From assembly GCA_951640165.1 (NCBI GenBank), contig OX621238.1, positions 31,458,001 to 31,522,000 of the forward strand: 64,000 nt of DNA, written 5' to 3'. A program made the translations under genes and the position numbers. Below are positions 62,401 through 63,907 of the stretch, one piece after another. The notes below the pieces were generated by a model, which was not told the DNA's origin, did no database searches, and worked only from the letters and a program-made list of their open reading frames with translations. The stretch's first letter is position 1. Every line of letters begins with the position of its first letter. The stretch comes from Pseudoips prasinana (taxonomy: Eukaryota > Arthropoda > Insecta > Lepidoptera > Nolidae).

Positions 62401-63886
62401 CACGCAAACACCTGAGACGATAGTACAACGATATCATAGGACCATTGATGCTTCCTGTTGCACTGCTGTACCTCATTCAAGATCGTTAACATCACCACAG
62501 CTACAACACAGTACGTTTAAGATGTCCAATATTATTTATCTCATTGCCTTTCTAACTGACTTCAAGGAGGAGGTTCTCAGTTCAACTGTATTTTTTGTTG
62601 CTACGTTAGAATTTTCAACTGGGTCGACCGATTTGGATGATTCTTTTTTAATTTTAAGTTATGCAATCTTTGACCTGATACCTCCCGGGTACTTAACTGG
62701 TCTTGCACATTGACATTAATGGGAGGAAGGGTGATGTGTAATTGGTCCTTCTTACAAATTTACTTTTTAACCGCGTCAACTACCGCTCGTTTCCTCTTCT
62801 GTGCTCTACAGTTGCCTAACACTTAAAGCTACGGTGCATCGTTCTACTGCCCATTCCAAGTACAAAGATGTTTTAACATTGTTTAGAAACCGCCAGTCTC
62901 TGTAGTATGATATACAGACGTTTTATACATCTCTGTGGGGGTGATTGAGTATAGCAAAATAAGAGATAATGTGTGAATAATAATAAGCATACGGGAGAAG
63001 GATAGTTTGAATTATAGCGGCCAAGTGCGAGTTGGACTCGCGTACGAAGGGTTCCATACTATCTATAAAAACGGCAAAAAAATATTTAATTATCAATTTT
63101 TGCCCTTGTGGTGACGGCGAAGAATATCATCACCCCATGTTATCCCGTGGGGGGCGTAGAAATCGTCCCGAGGGAGTACTTAGTAGAGAACAGACGGCAG
63201 AGATTTTCTGTTAACTATGACCATCAAACTGTGATCGCCATCCAATCTGCCAAGCGTGGCGATTATGGCATATCCCCCCATTCTTTGGGGAGGCTTTTGT
63301 CCAGTAGTGGACGTAATTTGGCTAAAATGATGATGATGATGATTTATTTTTAAATTGAATATATAACTAAATATTCTGTGAATATTGCAAGCGTCTACAT
63401 GTTGCCGTCGTCAATATGGACCAAAAATTTGTAAATATATCACATTTGTTGTATGAGAAAGCCCTCATACAACAAACGTAACAATTAAATATATGTATGT
63501 TATTCTGTATTTTTGTTATTTGTGGTTATAGCTAAAACAGAAATACGTCATCTTTGAAAATGTCAACAGTCCAACCGACGTATGTGGCACACGGACATAC
63601 AGACGGGTGACAGACGGACTGACAGACAGACAGCGGAGTCTTAGTAATAGCGTCCCATTTTACACAACATATTTTGTTCCACTTTCCCCAGATATTAAAA
63701 TGTTTCAATTATATTTCTTTTTAGATTTAAATCGCCAGATAATATCTATATCTCGTCTTATTGGCAAAAAAAAGACTAGTTTGCTGGACCCATCGATGAT
63801 GGAACCTCCATCTCTTACTTGTGCTACCCTCTCCAGCAATCTAGATGCAGATAAATGGATCGATCGATGCAATTCCATGGAAAAAG
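20334..63886 (+). CDS. Gene C: giant all-phase-1, 34+ exon gene, unknown protein (3' end outside window)
   Basis: I do not recognise this protein. Thirty-four exons chain in one frame from the ATG at 20334. Exon 1 is 205 nt; every other exon is a multiple of three (60-246 nt), and all 33 junctions are phase 1 with GT-AG sites except intron 1 (GC-AG). The coding total is 4,060 nt over 43.5 kb, about 9 percent. The predicted protein (at least 1,353 residues) is Ser/Thr/Asn-rich and hydrophilic, with no membrane segment seen. Exons 11-13 form a denser Cys/Trp/basic module (WRCKKCNKFKRC, RRRWDRVWKK). Cys pairs recur in exons 25, 29, 31, 32 and 33. Any internal exon could be skipped without frameshift. 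Introns are full of mobile elements, two of them intact transposons. Because all phases are equal, a missed exon would not break the chain, so the true number may be higher. The last donor (gtttct) is weak, and the gene should continue to the right. Confidence 0.75.
20612..20683 (+). CDS. Gene C exon 2
   Basis: 72 nt, acceptor gtttttag, donor AATACTC/gtatgt. Reads DVLPGTSQIANVPVKLKTD. Confidence 0.75.
20837..20977 (+). CDS. Gene C exon 3
   Basis: 141 nt, acceptor tttgttgtag, donor TCTCCAG/gtaatt. Basic text: RTSLIPIRTKYTREGTKVF, then LPKKGLFMPEGKN. Confidence 0.8.
21479..21514. repeat. Perfect inverted repeat, 16-bp arms
   Basis: Arms aaacattttgaagttc (21479-21494) and its complement (21499-21514) with a ttct loop, in gene C intron 3 just before a SINE. 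Confidence 0.8.
21556..21690 (+). mobile_element. tRNA-like SINE type 1
   Basis: A-box-like gttggtaagtatctatc, B-box gtgggttcgattcccaccc, then aggacagatatttgtgtg and gtctgtttcctgagtttggg. Confidence 0.65.
21942..22055 (+). CDS. Gene C exon 4
   Basis: 114 nt, acceptor tttgttactag, donor CTCGACG/gtaaac. Reads LYPEGHTQTTTVASTRPIP and ends NMIDSERLD. Confidence 0.75.
22576..22700 (+). mobile_element. tRNA-like SINE type 1
   Basis: tggcctagaggttagtgac, B-box gtgggttcgatccccaccc, then the shared aggacaaatattcgtgtg and tatgtctgggtgtaat. Confidence 0.65.
22950..23224. mobile_element. TA-flanked MITE, family M, with internal triplication (copy 3)
   Basis: The 5' half (cagacgccagcacatcgggc through ggaccttacgcttatgtgat) occurs three times in tandem with a period of about 76 bases. 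One 3' half (aaatttgacagattggcgtc) and TA follow. The three units differ at a few positions only. Confidence 0.75.
23291..23392 (+). CDS. Gene C exon 5
   Basis: 102 nt, acceptor atttt-gccatag, donor AGCCTTA/gtaagt. Reads DWLTTNTPINSEESNSSGTQ with one Cys. Confidence 0.75.
23742..23785. repeat. Imperfect inverted repeat, 17-bp arms
   Basis: Arms ccgtacatatggccagt and actggccatatatacgg around ten bases, one mismatch. Confidence 0.65.
23855..24000 (-). mobile_element. tRNA-derived SINE, minus (degenerate)
   Basis: The reverse complement shows gtaggattaccgcgtcggg-like text after a tRNA-like head, then gtgagatcgggattttttgg and ctcactattagctccgagtc, the body of the 46370 SINE. Confidence 0.5.
24128..24262. 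mobile_element. TA-flanked MITE, family M (copy 4)
   Basis: The inner inverted repeats (ccaatctgtcaaatttcttt / gaaatttgacagattggggt) are intact. The left terminus is lost and the right end is gtgctggcgtcagtac. Confidence 0.7.
24565..24730 (+). mobile_element. tRNA-derived SINE (degenerate)
   Basis: Reads ccgtctcgtcggtctaccg, B-box-like gggttcaaatcaccattcgg and caggagtcgaaagttagcgg, the same order as 46370-46540. Confidence 0.5.
25464..25520 (+). CDS. Gene C candidate exon 5b
   Basis: 57 nt after a strong pyrimidine tract (ttattctctttttaacacag). In the required phase it reads YKCGREDSCWDQLCSSKY with no stop, three Cys in 18 residues. The donor ATA/gtcaag is weak. The length and both phases fit the gene C rule. 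Confidence 0.45.
26236..26397 (+). CDS. Gene C exon 6
   Basis: 162 nt, acceptor attcttatacag, donor GAATCTG/gtaaaa. Reads PEPSTSQQREERSVLEDGK, then WLSSELGGTKYPTKDNES. Confidence 0.8.
26871..27038 (+). CDS. Gene C exon 7
   Basis: 168 nt, acceptor gtacctcaatag, donor AGTACAG/gtattt. Charged stretch PVDDKEENKDDKTIVSESQE, then Thr/Ser-rich (HTSESNTST). Confidence 0.8.
27100..27350 (-). repeat. Possible Helitron-like relative, minus
   Basis: Starts tactagcggcccggtacgtg and contains aaattagccaaatcggtcaa, similar in plan to the Helitron-like copies but without their hairpin. Placement is tentative. Confidence 0.3.
27423..27575 (+). CDS. Gene C exon 8
   Basis: 153 nt, acceptor tttgttctaaaaag, donor ATAGAAA/gtgggt (weak). 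Reads TSTKLHRQPTVVLISVNDN and ends EAVKTSTQVSIE. Confidence 0.75.
27676..27822 (+). CDS. Gene C exon 9
   Basis: 147 nt, acceptor ttattttttaag, donor GTGGAAG/gtatca. Reads SDDSREYNDSISTTQCYIM and ends VLQKTTNFDSVE. Confidence 0.8.
27844..28025 (-). mobile_element. Helitron-like non-autonomous element (copy 5, minus)
   Basis: Starts actagctgtgccccgaggtt and ttacccgcgttaaac, holds tcgcgtgaagaagtaacaaa, and ends gcctttataatattcgtg. It begins 22 bases after gene C exon 9. Confidence 0.65.
28235..28500 (-). mobile_element. RTE-tailed repeat, minus
   Basis: (atc)n then cgtccactgctgaaaatagg and cctccctaaagatttccaac. The body ends ccttttacgatacccacggg and another (atc)n run at 28481-28497. Confidence 0.55.
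28785..29030 (+). CDS. Gene C exon 10 (longest internal exon)
   Basis: 246 nt, acceptor tttgtaaacctcag, donor GATTCAG/gtactg. Acidic, with the motif ETSRWYRHHDSKETN and the acidic end YHDESDESDISCLDS. Confidence 0.85.
29190..29345 (+). mobile_element. tRNA-like SINE type 2 (degenerate)
   Basis: Holds aaaacagtcacttggcttct, tgtgtctgggtgtactttgt and tatatgtttgtaaagtaccc, in the order seen in 56757-56955. Confidence 0.5.
30282..30404 (+). CDS. Gene C exon 11 (Cys/basic module, part 1)
   Basis: 123 nt, acceptor gtacctcttgtag, donor TACAATT/gtaagt. Reads YYWKHELAKHFLDNGRHGDH, then WRCKKCNKFKRC. The CxxC plus following Cys and the nearby His residues could bind zinc; no named zinc-finger family fits. 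Confidence 0.8.
30715..30852 (+). CDS. Gene C exon 12 (Cys/basic module, part 2)
   Basis: 138 nt, acceptor tgctataacag, donor CAGAAGAT/gtgagt. Strongly basic with regularly placed Trp: SICRRRWDRVWKKTTERWATW, here split as SICRRRWDRV and WKKTTERWATW. Ends PPARLRR. Confidence 0.8.
31233..31319 (+). CDS. Gene C exon 13 (Cys/basic module, part 3)
   Basis: 87 nt, acceptor tcttgtttcag, donor GAAATAG/gtatgt. Reads RRQYMSFNHSTIWEDAIAQT and ends LPLYTEI. Its frame is open far upstream into the intron, but no in-frame acceptor supports a longer exon. Confidence 0.8.
31345..32370. mobile_element. DNA element with diverged terminal inverted repeats, containing a nested repeat X
   Basis: The left end gggttgtttcacaatgtacg plus aataaagtgtcgaatag is inverted at the right as agtctttattcgatag ... 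attcgagactttatctgg and acattgtgaaacagaccc. The interior has no transposase ORF. A repeat X copy (32095-32305) has inserted near the right end, splitting it. Confidence 0.5.
32095..32305 (+). repeat. Dispersed repeat X (copy 3, nested)
   Basis: Begins in an (AAAT)n-rich run, then ggtttttattcacgtagac through gctagctcgtatcaagt. It matches 2288-2495 with few differences. Confidence 0.7.
32737..32832 (+). CDS. Gene C exon 14
   Basis: 96 nt, acceptor ttttgcttttag, donor GACTTAG/gtacat. Reads TDGDVKQQKSAALSAMFHTA with two Cys toward the end (CLQSFCNQ). Confidence 0.8.
32833..34250. other. Gene C intron 14, no further feature seen
   Basis: Short ORFs on both strands (for example around 33227-33480) lack a splice context that fits the gene C phase: the best acceptor at 33213 leads straight into TAA. 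Confidence 0.4.
34253..34372 (-). mobile_element. tRNA-like SINE type 1, minus
   Basis: The reverse complement contains ttagtgaccttgactgc, agccagaggtagtgggttc, gatccccacccaggacaaat and ttatttgtcgtcgtctgggt. Confidence 0.65.
34913..34987 (+). CDS. Gene C exon 15
   Basis: 75 nt, acceptor atttctaattttag, donor GATAAAA/gtaagt. Reads SQSRSSKFKTVNLGPTMF and ends PFLHDK. Confidence 0.75.
35077..35300 (+). mobile_element. Non-LTR retrotransposon ORF remnant
   Basis: One frame reads RMAEERVAKRIFHSELKEGK, a TGA, then KQSGQFLRHKDVLKRQLKKC and DPSRWERLADTRLEWRDLI. This resembles the C-terminal region of LINE ORF2 proteins (IFHSEL.EGKR...GQ..R.KD..K). No other part of the element is visible. Confidence 0.5.
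35308..35366. repeat. Two adjacent small hairpins
   Basis: gacgaattgaa / ttcaattcgtc around seven bases, then atatctgaccacc / ggcggtcagatat around tgt. They sit between the LINE remnant and the large palindrome at 35402. Confidence 0.65.
35402..35469. repeat. Perfect 68-bp palindrome
   Basis: Arms 35402-35434 and 35437-35469 are perfect complements with a two-base spacer. The left arm starts tttgactgcaatagccaat. The outer flanks (tgtgctc / gagcaca) continue the symmetry imperfectly. Confidence 0.85.
36322..36495 (+). CDS. Gene C exon 16
   Basis: 174 nt, acceptor tctgtatgattctag, donor TATGAAG/gtaata. Reads RHSLPLPIQMLPKPVGHLY, then an Asn-rich stretch KNNNTINNNTVN. Confidence 0.75.
36525..36750 (-). 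mobile_element. tRNA-like SINE type 2, minus, interrupted
   Basis: The reverse complement reads gtgtggcacagcggctaaaac, a B-box-like gcgggttcgagccccgc, then ttctgagtctggatgtaatt. About 40 bases (around acacatggttgggtctggtc) interrupt it relative to other copies. Confidence 0.6.
36955..37065 (-). mobile_element. tRNA-like SINE type 1, minus
   Basis: The reverse complement holds cgtcacaggtcgtgggtttg, atttccacccaggacagat and catgtctgtttgtcctagt. Confidence 0.55.
37564..37647 (+). CDS. Gene C exon 17
   Basis: 84 nt, acceptor attattaattcag, donor ATGACAG/gtatta. Reads AACESVETTTSLITGVLKPH. A repeat Y fragment begins just downstream. Confidence 0.75.
37655..37795 (+). repeat. Repeat Y fragment
   Basis: Reads gaatatcacaatctcatctc, gtagaagtcgttcgagggaa and tatgtgtcaagcgtggcgat, the body of the repeat at 48808, without the (GAT)n tail. 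Confidence 0.6.
38045..38280 (-). mobile_element. RTE-like LINE fragment, minus
   Basis: The + strand starts acgcctcctccaaagatctc and holds ggcatccagcagctttcagc, gacccttcacaagatcatta and ctgccagtttagcatggtgg: the reverse complement of the RTE ORF end plus a region upstream of its tail. Confidence 0.55.
38357..38485 (+). CDS. Gene C exon 18
   Basis: 129 nt, acceptor tatttttcag, donor AACGCAG/gtaaat. Reads MDGVPCTISEKLTSAVRF and ends KCVFTQNLLACVNA, with three Cys. Confidence 0.8.
39236..39715 (-). mobile_element. LINE reverse-transcriptase core fragment, minus
   Basis: The 154-codon frame reads FLPKKSTTTNLLEYVNDIS, the Asp-bearing motif VYTDFRRAFDLVNHS, SGVPQGSHLGPLFFLVFINDL split as SGVPQGSHLG and PLFFLVFINDL, and the catalytic YADD. 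These are motifs A, B and C of a non-LTR reverse transcriptase. It is truncated after YADD. The matching C-terminal half lies on the other strand at 39900-40850. Confidence 0.85.
39900..40850 (+). mobile_element. LINE ORF2 C-terminus and 3' UTR, plus
   Basis: Frames read SKSAYALYTLSNIVYTDALL, CAYYGIVESHLRYGVIFWGN and then, after a frame change, SCEPYFKKYKILTLPCLYIL ... MRKSVYCMARVIYNKLPR. The AT-rich 3' UTR ends in (TCTTTA)n at about 40824-40846. It is a close relative of 4290-4919. Confidence 0.8.
40959..41060 (+). CDS. Gene C exon 19
   Basis: 102 nt, acceptor gtttatgttacag, donor GCATCAG/gtaacc. Reads TEIKFSNSSRKMSASTLTS and ends YDFDFKKPYVLAS. Confidence 0.75.
41532..41636 (+). CDS. Gene C candidate exon 19b
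   Basis: 105 nt after acceptor taataatgctttcag. In the required phase it reads DIYSVHQSMPCNGTQLPLTT and ends RRNPFYNQP. The donor CCTA/gtgggc is weak but like that of exon 8. Beyond it the frame stops at TGA within about 20 bases. Confidence 0.5.
42159..44615 (+). mobile_element. piggyBac-like DNA transposon with TTAA target duplications
   Basis: TTAA at 42159-42162 and 44612-44615 flank matching inverted ends cccttaacaggaatcg and cccttaaccggaatcg. Subterminal palindromes of the form GGGTC-N6-GACCC occur near 42181, 42343 and 44552, the last two with cacgatNccagtt beside them. The enclosed transposase ORF is intact. The element lies in gene C intron 19 in the same orientation as the gene. 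Confidence 0.9.
42434..44188 (+). CDS. piggyBac-like transposase, 584 aa, apparently intact
   Basis: DDD-type transposase that cuts and pastes its element at TTAA. The N-terminus is acidic (residues 10-70, many Asp/Glu/Ser). The core runs from about 115 to 480. The three catalytic Asp positions of the family are present: D254 in LTIDEMLCPFRGR, D334 in ITADNWFSS and D433 in KGGVDALDQ. The C-terminal Cys-rich domain (546-584) has RCYIC, CDKC, C569, H572, C579 and CH at 582-583, a zinc-binding fold that recognises the ends. The length matches the family (about 590). I chose the ATG at 42434 (MAMNLGEKE): the frame is open to 42368, but those 22 codons have no ATG and lie beside a possible leader intron acceptor (ttttacag at about 42396). 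No stops or frameshifts, so it may be active or recently so. Confidence 0.9.
   Translation: MAMNLGEKEIAELLEDEIDSEPEDLSDFQPCDDENISNDENSPREISSDSSDSSSDHEIVEEDDHQPTSSYYRGKNRYKWSIHPPSSSRVRSHNIITHLPGIIGPARDKQNMSPIESWQLLIPDEMIEGICTHTNQKITEYSEKYKTKASYTNLTSMLEMKAFFGLLLLSGVFKSGYEDIESLWATDGTGRDIFRITMCVKRFLFLLSALRFDDVNSRDERKTNNRAALISEVFDNFIQNCQKNYSCSEYLTIDEMLCPFRGRCMFRIYMKSKPAKYGIKVMCLCDAKTHYLYNAFIYTGKEDSGRRNNVSIPTQNVLQLAEPLFGTNRNITADNWFSSVELVDKLLKNGLTYVGTMRKNKRDIPPEFQAHKQRAIGSTLFGFVKDKTLASYVPKKNKSVIMISSMHHDNTINEGSGKPEIIEFYNSTKGGVDALDQKCANYSVSRRTQRWPFVIFCAILNIANANAFVLWKASNIGKRMKRNQYIKQIGQSLIQPLITERKKQSSKFSIELRSRIDNFLGPVEESHSDTSSASAAQSGPKKRGRCYICGPKIDNKQSQKCDKCLKFICKRHFEKKTLCIKCHA
44842..44949 (+). CDS. 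Gene C exon 20
   Basis: 108 nt, acceptor atttacctttcag, donor AATACTG/gtaggt. Reads QTAASISLGKDNYVPAIFPT. The intron to exon 21 is only 74 nt. Confidence 0.8.
45024..45128 (+). CDS. Gene C exon 21
   Basis: 105 nt, acceptor tttatattccag, donor TCCTCAG/gtaagt. Reads SSTQISPKISLHKISACVAT and ends DKATCYSS. Confidence 0.8.
45844..46132. repeat. Dispersed repeat W (copy 1)
   Basis: Starts attggaacgaagttccttat, inverted near the other end as aacttcgttcca, then a hairpin-forming ggtgtcccttgacacc and tctcaag. An internal (TC)n stretch at 45953-45978. About 290 bp. The antisense ORF over it is shared by all copies only because the sequence is. Confidence 0.75.
46368..46545 (+). mobile_element. tRNA-derived SINE (best copy)
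   Basis: Head with A-box-like cgttggtctagcggtaacg and B-box ctgggttcaaatcccggg, then aaagtgatattgtgaat, gtctggaagttggcggtatt and acaccc. The 5' and 3' ends of the head do not pair as an acceptor stem, so this is not a functional tRNA. Confidence 0.7.
46885..46986 (+). CDS. Gene C exon 22
   Basis: 102 nt, acceptor ttgttttcttcag, donor GTCTCAG/gtattg. Reads VKTKALPDLSSHNELEAKK. Confidence 0.8.
47076..47325 (+). repeat. Dispersed repeat Z (copy 2, most complete)
   Basis: From cgtatgggcagtggttaccc through gcccagtaggcctccgacat, aaccactttggcggtcaccc and gcttaacctagccgatcgct. About 250 bp. Confidence 0.75.
47706..47786 (+). CDS. Gene C exon 23
   Basis: 81 nt, acceptor gattattttaag, donor TTAACTG/gtaaga. 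Reads ISMVNSNKKSGSFNVQTSHP. Confidence 0.7.
48120..48215 (+). mobile_element. RTE-type LINE 3' tail
   Basis: agcgcaagaccggcaattgt, ggagacctttggggaaggcc, tttgtccagcagtagacgtc, ttcagctgatatgatgatga. Confidence 0.7.
48341..48400 (+). CDS. Gene C exon 24 (shortest)
   Basis: 60 nt, acceptor tttaattttag, donor CGTTCAG/gtaagt (consensus). Reads TKIVSISSDTLAAKNISRS. Confidence 0.75.
48455..48662 (+). repeat. Dispersed repeat Z (copy 3, diverged)
   Basis: Holds gtctagtaggcttttgccat, ggcttaatgactgttgtaga and cttaacttgccctccgacac, aligned with copies 1 and 2 but with many changes. Confidence 0.6.
48808..49045 (+). mobile_element. Repeat Y (RTE-tailed SINE-like), full length
   Basis: Head gtgacggcggcgaatatcac and atcccgtggggggcgtaaaa, body gccaagcgtggcgactatgg, and the RTE-type end ttgggggaggtttgtgtcca then (GAT)n. 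About 240 bp, no coding capacity. The shared tail suggests mobilisation by an RTE LINE. Confidence 0.7.
49374..49505 (+). CDS. Gene C exon 25 (Cys-rich)
   Basis: 132 nt, acceptor ctgattgtcatcag, donor ACAGTTG/gtaaat. Seven Cys in 44 codons, five of them in CSGCLTPWRCSCGPC, spaced like a small metal-binding or disulfide knot. No named family fits. Confidence 0.8.
49632..49770. mobile_element. TA-flanked MITE, family M (copy 5)
   Basis: Left tacaaacgccagcacatcca, right tttgatgtgctggcgactgta, inner repeats ccaatctgtcaaatttcttt / ggggaaattggacagatttg. Confidence 0.75.
49915..50165 (+). mobile_element. Repeat Y (RTE-tailed SINE-like), full length, diverged
   Basis: tgacggcaaataatgtcacc, cgtagaagacgtcccgaggg, actatgaccatcatactgcg, gaggcctttgtccagttgtt and (GAT)n. 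Confidence 0.65.
50620..50682 (+). CDS. Gene C exon 26
   Basis: 63 nt, acceptor tgattttttcag, donor GATACAG/gtaaga. Reads KNSKTDSMCTKGTSAVNMDT. Confidence 0.75.
51364..51453 (+). CDS. Gene C exon 27
   Basis: 90 nt, acceptor tttattttattttag, donor TGTTTGC/gtaagt. Reads PPRVMIAKCVGPMSDEHISR and ends NMEETQCL. Confidence 0.8.
51540..51675 (+). mobile_element. tRNA-like SINE type 1
   Basis: ctggcctgtcggtatagtgg, B-box ttggattcgattcccaaccg, ggacaaatctttgtgtgatg and tctagatgggtgtaattta. Confidence 0.65.
51788..52046. repeat. Dispersed repeat W (copy 2)
   Basis: Same ends as copy 1 (attggaacgaagttccttat ... tgacacctctcaag). The (TC)n part is missing, making it about 30 bases shorter. Confidence 0.75.
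52098..52303 (+). mobile_element. RTE-like LINE 3' end with ORF2 C-terminus
   Basis: One frame reads RWGRKLLVWRPRTGRHSGGR, then PPTRWTDDRKRVTGCRWMRA, the usual end of RTE reverse transcriptase (WRP..G.R..GRPP.RW.DD). The tail tttggctgatatgatgatga and (GAT)n follow. Confidence 0.8.
52392..52460 (+). CDS. Gene C exon 28
   Basis: 69 nt, acceptor gctttaatttcag, donor TCTATTA/gtaaat. Reads SMLNNLIKKALAEGVPESQQ, probably a short amphipathic helix. Confidence 0.75.
52575..53044 (-). mobile_element. 5'-truncated R1-clade non-LTR retrotransposon, minus
   Basis: The reverse complement matches 3215-3660: the end of the ORF (LLQKEAAERDRERADPAR, then an Arg/Gly-rich tail), the same GC-rich 3' UTR and an A-rich tail at 52560-52580. 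It starts later in the ORF than the copy at 2965. Its 5' edge abuts a 102-bp perfect palindrome. Confidence 0.8.
53045..53146. repeat. 102-bp perfect palindrome at the R1-like 5' end
   Basis: Arms 53045-53090 and 53101-53146 (46 bp each) are perfect complements with a ten-base loop (ggcagtcttc). The inner part of the arms and the loop (gtctccttctgtgaggcagt) are R1 ORF2 sequence. The outer part (atatatatcaggaatatac) is not. Confidence 0.9.
53810..53959 (+). CDS. Gene C exon 29
   Basis: 150 nt, acceptor ttcttttatttcag, donor AAAAGTT/gtaagt. Thr/Ser-rich (TCMNTSTSTHVELDTKSIGP), ending with a CxxC pair in CHVCNSDKS. Confidence 0.8.
54160..54332 (+). mobile_element. Helitron-like non-autonomous element (copy 6)
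   Basis: aaatatattataaaagtgaa and agtttgtgag at the start, cgaataacacataggctatt inside, gtttaacgcggggcagctagt at the end. The hairpin is shortened. Confidence 0.6.
54845..54962 (+). mobile_element. RTE-type LINE 3' tail
   Basis: gggtggcgggaagccgctgg, aagtgggcagcccaagatcg, ggagatccttgggggaggtc, gtgtccggcagtgaacgtct and (GAT)n. Confidence 0.7.
55243..55385 (+). mobile_element. tRNA-like SINE type 1
   Basis: gtggtcctggtctagtagtt, actgctaagccagacatcg, B-box gtggattcgattcccacccg, ggacaaatctttgtgtgatg. Confidence 0.65.
56017..56065. repeat. Inverted repeat, 22-bp arms
   Basis: Arms aagtaattcggaacttttgggt and its complement (one mismatch), written here by position: 56017-56038 and 56044-56065, five-base spacer. 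Confidence 0.75.
56194..56307 (+). CDS. Gene C exon 30
   Basis: 114 nt, acceptor ttttttttttgttaag, donor ATCGAAG/gtaagt. Reads QPEAAVVARSQFISTIFLNQ and ends SEITTQTEQINDIE. A repeat W copy begins 16 bases after the donor. Confidence 0.75.
56324..56633. repeat. Dispersed repeat W (copy 3) with expanded (CT)n
   Basis: Ends as in copies 1 and 2. The internal dinucleotide run at about 56443-56482 is pure CT for some 36-40 bases, against a short mixed run in copy 1. Confidence 0.8.
56757..56955 (+). mobile_element. tRNA-like SINE type 2 (best copy)
   Basis: A-box-like gtgtggcgtagcggctaaga, B-box-like gcggatttgaattccgcg, cccataaatagttgctctga, gtgtccgtctattatatgtt and gcgacacaggcattaaatta. Confidence 0.7.
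57007..57293. mobile_element. MITE with 50-bp terminal inverted repeats
   Basis: Left acagggtgggggggactatc and ggctaattcgccggtcat. The right end, reversed, reads acagggggactacggcttaa and gtcgccgatcat. Inverted ends of about 50 bases with scattered mismatches; interior non-coding, with a second inverted pair (gattgaaggaatgatttagt / attactaaatcattcgttc). Confidence 0.7.
57322..57630. mobile_element. TA-flanked MITE, family M, with an internal insertion (copy 6)
   Basis: Intact ends tacagacgccagcacatcca and gatgtgctggcgtctgta. About 170 bases of AT-rich DNA (57410-57580, with a (TATG)n run) interrupt the middle at ttcactttcaa. Confidence 0.75.
57640..58780. other. Gene C intron 30, no further feature seen
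   Basis: AT-rich with no ORF, no inverted repeat of note and no exon that fits phase 1. Confidence 0.4.
58795..58982. repeat. Tandem duplication, about 105-bp unit
   Basis: Two units with accaccagaaacttctatac, ttcgggcagtagagaaagag and ttggaaagaggggaaggtta. The second has a small deletion (agag) and several substitutions. Confidence 0.75.
59334..59444 (+). CDS. Gene C exon 31
   Basis: 111 nt, acceptor ttttttgtcctttag, donor AGAAAAG/gtaacg. Reads SPPVQCKCVAVMTSQDCPMR. Confidence 0.8.
60499..60570 (+). CDS. Gene C exon 32
   Basis: 72 nt, acceptor tgatacacacag, donor CCACGAC/gtaagt. Reads FTPCTCSYTFCDIETNTDPD, with a CxC and a third Cys. Confidence 0.75.
60727..62350 (-). mobile_element. Tc1-like DNA transposon
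   Basis: Terminal inverted repeats 60728-60771 and 62308-62349: cagaaacacaaaagacatac at the left, inverted at the right as gtactcttttgtgtttctg, continuing through acacatcaaca and tctagggata with few mismatches. About 1.62 kb, enclosing one intact transposase ORF. It lies in gene C intron 32, opposite to the gene. The exact target site (a TA is expected) is blurred by AT-rich flanks. Confidence 0.9.
61016..62041 (-). CDS. Tc1-like transposase, 341 aa, apparently intact
   Basis: Cut-and-paste transposase of the Tc1/mariner superfamily. The N-terminal half holds two helix-turn-helix regions (about 6-50: AVGMLQNGAIQRVVAESLG, then SQNVVSRLWSRYRATG; and about 65-110), separated by a basic GRYRVTT stretch. 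The catalytic triad is complete: D152 in LFTDESRYGF, D242 in MHDNAPSHTA and E277 in PDLNPIEHAWD, 34 residues after the second Asp (DD34E). The usual glycine-rich segment is YQGGTIMVWAGI. Length is normal for the family (about 340). I chose the Met at 62041 (MPRHHLSRDE) over the in-frame Met at 62062, because the former matches the usual short N-terminus. No stops or frameshifts. Confidence 0.92.
   Translation of the reverse strand: MPRHHLSRDEMLRAVGMLQNGAIQRVVAESLGTSQNVVSRLWSRYRATGDVAERHTGRYRVTTQRQDRFLQMTARRLPNITAMQLVQRLQEGQQLLVSDQTVRRRLHEVGLHARRPLRVPALRRGNRGRRLLWAQEHLTWSDQQWSLVLFTDESRYGFHPDSRRTRVWRTPGRVSRLRHPQEVHSYQGGTIMVWAGIRIGGRTQLIWIQGSMTAHRYREEVVERVIVPLRALTGQEFQLMHDNAPSHTARLVRAALREHDVQVLDWPPQSPDLNPIEHAWDMLQRRALRDFPPNLTTEEQLFEHLKRTWDCIPQQDIDTLILSMENRCRCVINVRGGNTDY
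62388..62510 (+). CDS. Gene C exon 33
   Basis: 123 nt, acceptor tttgtaatttccaaaag, donor CAACACA/gtacgt. Reads AEENTQTPETIVQRYHRTI, then DASCCTAVPHSRS. The right end of the Tc1-like element is 38 bases upstream. Confidence 0.75.
63018..63665 (+). repeat. Repeat beginning GGCCAAGTGCGAGT (copy 2), split by a nested repeat
   Basis: Left part 63018-63090 (ggccaagtgcgagttggact, gaagggttccatac) and right part about 63540-63665 (cagacggactgacagacaga, gtcttagtaatagcgtccca). Repeat Y and about 190 bases of other DNA lie between. Confidence 0.6.
63104..63345 (+). mobile_element. Repeat Y (RTE-tailed SINE-like), full length, nested
   Basis: gtggtgacggcgaagaatat, atcccgtggggggcgtagaa, gccaagcgtggcgattatgg, ttctttggggaggcttttgt and (GAT)n at 63328-63342. 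Confidence 0.7.
63725..63886 (+). CDS. Gene C exon 34 (last seen)
   Basis: 162 nt, acceptor tatttctttttag, donor GGAAAAAG/gtttct (weak). Reads LNRQIISISRLIGKKKTSLL and ends DADKWIDRCNSMEK. If the donor is not used, the frame stops at TAA/TAG just downstream, so this could be the last exon. Confidence 0.7.
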
Positions 63887-63907
63887 GTTTCTAAGATTAT
63901 TATATAA

